This document shows positions 62,496 to 64,000 of a DNA stretch of 64,000 nucleotides, one piece after another. The notes below the pieces were generated by a model, which searched no databases, was not told the origin of the DNA, and saw only the letters and a program-made list of their open reading frames with translations. Source of the DNA: Achromobacter pestifer (lineage in GTDB: Bacteria > Pseudomonadota > Gammaproteobacteria > Burkholderiales > Burkholderiaceae_B). Numbering within the stretch: position 1 is the stretch's first letter; every line of letters starts with the position of its first letter. A program made the position numbers and the translations under genes. Location of the stretch: NCBI RefSeq assembly GCF_013267355.1, contig NZ_CP053985.1, positions 5,084,001 to 5,148,000 of the forward strand. The letters run 5' to 3'.

Positions 62496-63602
62496 ATGAT
62501 GCAACACGAATTCTCCACGGCCGGGCTGGCAAGCGCCACGCTGCAGGCCCAGGTCCTTGATGCGCACATCGTGTTCGAGGGCCTGCAAAAACGCTACGAA
62601 GGCGTGCAGGGGCAGGTGGCCGCGCTGTCCGACGTGTCGTTCTCCATTGCCCGCGGCGAGGTGTTCGGCATCATCGGACGCAGCGGCGCGGGCAAGTCCA
62701 CCTTGCTGCGTTCCATCAACATGCTGGAACGGCCCAGTGCCGGCCGGGTGCGGGTGGACGGCGTGGACGTGGGCGGGCTGGACGAAAACGCGCTGGTGGG
62801 GCTGCGCCGCCGCATCGGGATGATCTTCCAGCACTTCAACCTGCTGTCCGCCAAGACGGTGGCCGAGAATGTGGCCTTGCCCTTGCGCGTGGCCGGCGTC
62901 AAGCCCGCCGCGGCGCGTGCCCGGGTGGAGGAACTGCTGGAACTGGTGGGGCTGCGCGACAAGGCCGACGTCTACCCGGCCAAGCTGTCCGGCGGCCAGA
63001 AGCAGCGCGTGGGCATCGCCCGCGCGCTGGTGCACGAGCCGGAGATCCTGCTGTGCGACGAAGCCACCTCGGCGCTGGACCCCGAGACCACGCAGTCCAT
63101 CCTGGCCCTGCTGCTGGACATCAACCGCAAGCTGGGCCTGACGGTGGTGCTGATCACGCACGACATGTCGGTGATCCGCGAGGTCTGCCACAAGGTGCTG
63201 GTGCTGGACGGCGGCCGCAAGGTCGAGGAGGGCGAGGTCTGGCGCGTGTTCGGCAACCCCCAGGCCGATGCCACGCGGGCTTTGTTGCGGCCCTTGCAGC
63301 ACGACCTGCCGGCGGACTTGGCGGCGAGGCTCGTGCCCGACCTGCAGGGCCGCGAGGGCGTGGCCGTGCTGCGATTGCGCTTTACGGGGCAAGGGCGTCC
63401 GGATGGCGTGTCCTTGCAGGCGCTGGCCGCGCTCGGCCCCGGCGCGACGCTGCTGCATGGCGGGCTGGACCGCCTGCGCGGCCATGCCCAGGGCAGCCTG
63501 CTGGTGTCGGTGCCGGCGGGCGCATTACAGGAAGAGGCCGCGCGCGCCGCGCTGGTGGCCGATCAGATCAAGGTGCTGGGTTATGTCGCTGCCGATGCTT
63601 GA
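62496..63602 (+). CDS. metN: Methionine ABC transporter ATP-binding protein
   Basis: A 368-residue ABC ATPase. An N-terminal extension of about 25 residues precedes the fold. Walker A is in [20 protein letters not shown], signature [15 protein letters not shown], Walker [14 protein letters not shown]. The C-terminal NIL/ACT domain (about 275-360) carries the methionine-binding inhibitory fold of MetN. The start at 62496 is an ATG adjoining a second ATG at 62499. It overlaps metI. Confidence 0.93.
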   Translation: MMQHEFSTAGLASATLQAQVLDAHIVFEGLQKRYEGVQGQVAALSDVSFSIARGEVFGIIGRSGAGKSTLLRSINMLERPSAGRVRVDGVDVGGLDENALVGLRRRIGMIFQHFNLLSAKTVAENVALPLRVAGVKPAAARARVEELLELVGLRDKADVYPAKLSGGQKQRVGIARALVHEPEILLCDEATSALDPETTQSILALLLDINRKLGLTVVLITHDMSVIREVCHKVLVLDGGRKVEEGEVWRVFGNPQADATRALLRPLQHDLPADLAARLVPDLQGREGVAVLRLRFTGQGRPDGVSLQALAALGPGATLLHGGLDRLRGHAQGSLLVSVPAGALQEEAARAALVADQIKVLGYVAADA

Positions 63603-64000
63603 TAAATACCTGCAGGCTTTCCTGCAGACCCTGGCGATGGTGAGCGTATCCGCCGTCATCGCCATCGTTCTCGGCCTCTCGCTGGCCGTGGTGCTGACTG
63701 TCACCGCGCCAGGCAATCTGTATCCCAGGCCGCGCTTCAACAAGGTCCTGTCGGTGACGGTAAACACCTTCCGCGCCATTCCCTTCATCATCCTGCTGGT
63801 GGCGATGCTGCCGTTCACGCGCTTTCTGGTGGGCACCACGCTGGGTACCTGGGCCGCCATCGTGCCGCTGTCGGCCAACCTGGTGCCGTTTTTCGCGCGC
63901 ATCGCCCAGGTCAGCCTGAACGACGTGGACCACGGCCTGGTGGAAGCGGCCAGGGCCATGGGCTGCCGCCGCTGGCACATCGTGCGCCATGTGCTGCTGC
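63583..64000 (+). CDS. metI: Methionine ABC transporter permease (partial)
   Basis: The first 139 codons of a permease with helices near 15-42 and 60-105, and the start of the EAA loop at [39 protein letters not shown] is typical of MetI. The start is either the ATG at 63583 ([11 protein letters not shown]) or the one at 63595; both lie inside the 3' end of metN. The reading frame is cut by the window end. Confidence 0.9.
   Translation, partial: MSLPMLDKYLQAFLQTLAMVSVSAVIAIVLGLSLAVVLTVTAPGNLYPRPRFNKVLSVTVNTFRAIPFIILLVAMLPFTRFLVGTTLGTWAAIVPLSANLVPFFARIAQVSLNDVDHGLVEAARAMGCRRWHIVRHVLL

Overview
The window is a GC-rich chromosomal segment from a betaproteobacterium, most likely Alcaligenaceae (Achromobacter or Bordetella type). 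The reasons are the strong GC bias at third codon positions, three periplasmic binding proteins of the Bug family (expanded in that group), the dense set of LysR, AraC, IclR and MerR regulators, and the ccoNOQP arrangement. I saw no tRNA, rRNA, insertion sequence, phage gene or CRISPR array.

Layout. 58-1326 is bioA. 1456-8172 is a microaerobic respiration block with two near-identical perfect FNR boxes. It holds a P-type ATPase relative reduced to its membrane part plus ccoS, then ccoNOQP, ccoG, a short ccoH and a small membrane protein. 8214-8555 is a PhnA/YjdM-type zinc-ribbon gene. 8664-13891 is a sugar-acid-type catabolic cluster: LysR, Bug protein, PdxA-like dehydrogenase, enolase-superfamily dehydratase and a DapA-fold lyase. 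13996-15677 is an ABC-2 exporter. 15715-28277 is a run of small housekeeping and stress genes (GST, GNAT, a MerR/DUF2938 pair, DUF4168, TSUP permease, AraC, FAD monooxygenase, hemolysin III, PHB-depolymerase-like esterase, DUF1993, VOC, DUF1428, GlxA-type regulator, thioesterase). 28305-36305 holds two Bug-centred catabolic units: TauD dioxygenase/Bug/IclR, and D-aminoacylase/Bug/LysR.

36466-38775 carries a TehB-like methyltransferase, an AHSA1 protein, an RRM-like small protein and polyphosphate kinase 2. 39022-43228 is a tripartite efflux operon with a DUF2955 inner-membrane component. 43324-44112 is a PhzF protein. 44260-46982 is nadA-nadB behind a promoter overlapped by palindromes. 47017-52438 holds an AraC regulator, a hydrolase/amidohydrolase pair, a MocR regulator and a DJ-1-like protein. 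52465-53694 is a D-amino-acid dehydrogenase preceded by a tandem glycine riboswitch. 54063-55214 is a class C beta-lactamase. 55230-59968 holds two NAD-dependent dehydrogenases, an AraC regulator and an MFS transporter. The window ends with a DUF2242 lipoprotein, a small CopD-like membrane protein and metQ-metN-metI, the last cut by the window edge.

The points most worth following are: the ATPase relative that has lost both catalytic cytoplasmic domains yet keeps an open frame and its own FNR promoter; the tandem glycine riboswitch in front of an amino-acid oxidase instead of a glycine cleavage gene; a PdxA paralogue whose substrate-binding positions are replaced and which has no kinase beside it; and two SoxR-box-like MerR promoters about 19 kb apart.
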